DNA from: an uncultured Caldimonas sp.
GTDB taxonomy: Bacteria; Pseudomonadota; Gammaproteobacteria; Burkholderiales; Burkholderiaceae
Direction of reading: 5' to 3'
NCBI RefSeq assembly: GCF_946480305.1
Contig: NZ_CAMLJQ010000007.1
Location: 116,040 to 180,039 of the forward strand
DNA length: 64,000 nucleotides
Both the position numbers and the translations under genes were made by a program. This document shows, one piece after another, positions 63,885-64,000 of this stretch (position 1 is its first letter; each line of letters opens with the position of its first letter). The notes under the pieces are model-generated. The model was not told the origin of the DNA. It saw only the letters and a list, made by a program, of their open reading frames with translations, and did no database searches.

Positions 63885-64000
63885 ACTGTCTGCTTCGCCA
63901 AAACCGACAGGGCACCGCGCAGCGGGGCCGGGATGCGCAGCATCCGTTGATGCGAGGAGGCCGAGCATGAACTGTCTGCTTCGCCAAAACCGACAGGGCA
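63860..64000. repeat. 86-bp tandem repeat at the ftsW 3' end (cut by window edge)
   Basis: Bases 63860-63914 recur exactly at 63946-64000, a period of 86 bp, and the second copy runs off the window. Each copy carries the last ftsW-like codons, the GAGGAGG ribosome binding site and an ATGA start/stop junction. A perfect hairpin GGATGC-GCA-GCATCC (63931-63945) lies in the unit. An extra inverted pair GACAGTT/AACTGTC (63856-63862 and 63884-63890) frames the first start site only. The number of copies cannot be known here. Confidence 0.9.
63881..63970 (+). CDS. Possible 29-codon coupled ORF inside the tandem repeat
   Basis: An ATG overlapping the ftsW stop, with GAGGAGG about 10 bases upstream, opens a 29-codon frame beginning [10 protein letters not shown]. 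It ends RGGRA, then a stop that overlaps the ATG of the next repeat copy (63967). It does not resemble MurG, the gene normally expected after ftsW. It is more likely a by-product of duplicating the ftsW/next-gene junction than a real gene. It is listed because initiation here would be efficient. Confidence 0.2.
   Translation: MNCLLRQNRQGTAQRGRDAQHPLMRGGRA

Overview
The window is a GC-rich, gene-dense chromosomal segment of a betaproteobacterium. It most likely belongs to the Burkholderiales, in the Rubrivivax/Leptothrix/Roseateles neighbourhood. This rests on gene content and order: DUF2244-coxB-coxA-ctaG-DUF2970-coxC-SURF1-ctaA-ctaB-sco, a dcw cluster with a long MurD, an imuA-imuB-dnaE2 cassette and a CIRCE element at rpoH. 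The assignment is by recognition, not by a database search. Almost everything reads as housekeeping chromosome. There is no insertion sequence, prophage, CRISPR array, tRNA or rRNA that I can support.

Layout. 0-3.6 kb: pyrimidine operon (pyrR, pyrB, a pseudo-dihydroorotase) running into plsC. 3.6-4.9 kb: a degenerate HD-GYP gene behind a FliA-type promoter. 4.9-11.1 kb: gpmA, rhodanese-grxC-secB-gpsA, a Bug-type solute receptor, trmL-comF and a BioC-like methyltransferase. 11.1-21.2 kb: a complete caa3-type cytochrome c oxidase block (CuA/cytochrome c fusion CoxB, CoxA, CoxC, Cox11, SURF1, heme O and heme A synthases, two Sco-like proteins and small membrane proteins). 21.2-23.9 kb: chromate resistance unit chrB-chrA-rhodanese. 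24-25 kb: rpoH under a perfect CIRCE operator. 25.1-30.5 kb: LexA-controlled mutasome imuA-imuB-dnaE2. 30.5-33.8 kb: VOC protein, active type II pyrC, a NYN-domain protein, a 161-bp palindrome and a DUF3025 gene. 33.8-34.3 kb: RNase P RNA with an enlarged hairpin region. 34.3-37.9 kb: Bcr/CflA exporter and small membrane proteins. 37.9-42.3 kb: TonB-dependent receptor, YfiR-like protein and hybrid histidine kinase in one overlapping operon. 42.5-47.8 kb: cyanophycin cycle genes (isoaspartyl peptidase, cyanophycinase, cyanophycin synthetase) plus a SIR2-domain protein. 47.8-52.9 kb: recQ, patatin, a DnaQ/GIY-YIG fusion and a CPBP protease. 53.1-64 kb: the dcw cluster mraZ-rsmH-ftsL-ftsI-murE-murF-mraY-murD-ftsW, ending in an 86-bp tandem repeat cut by the window edge.

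How the parts work together. Several operons carry recognisable control sites. FliA controls the HD-GYP gene, CIRCE controls rpoH and LexA controls the mutasome. MraZ repeats lie over the dcw promoter, and a palindrome covers the -10 of a probably leaderless chrB transcript. Aspartate carbamoyltransferase is paired with a dihydroorotase-like partner that has lost its metal-binding histidines, while the catalytic PyrC is encoded 29 kb away. Cyanophycin synthesis and complete breakdown are encoded in one consecutive run of genes.

The best candidates for undescribed biology are the TonB receptor/YfiR/hybrid kinase operon, the acidic insertion in MurD, the iterated ATGA junction after ftsW, the SIR2 gene following cphA, and the flagellar-sigma-controlled HD-GYP protein that lacks its HD residues.
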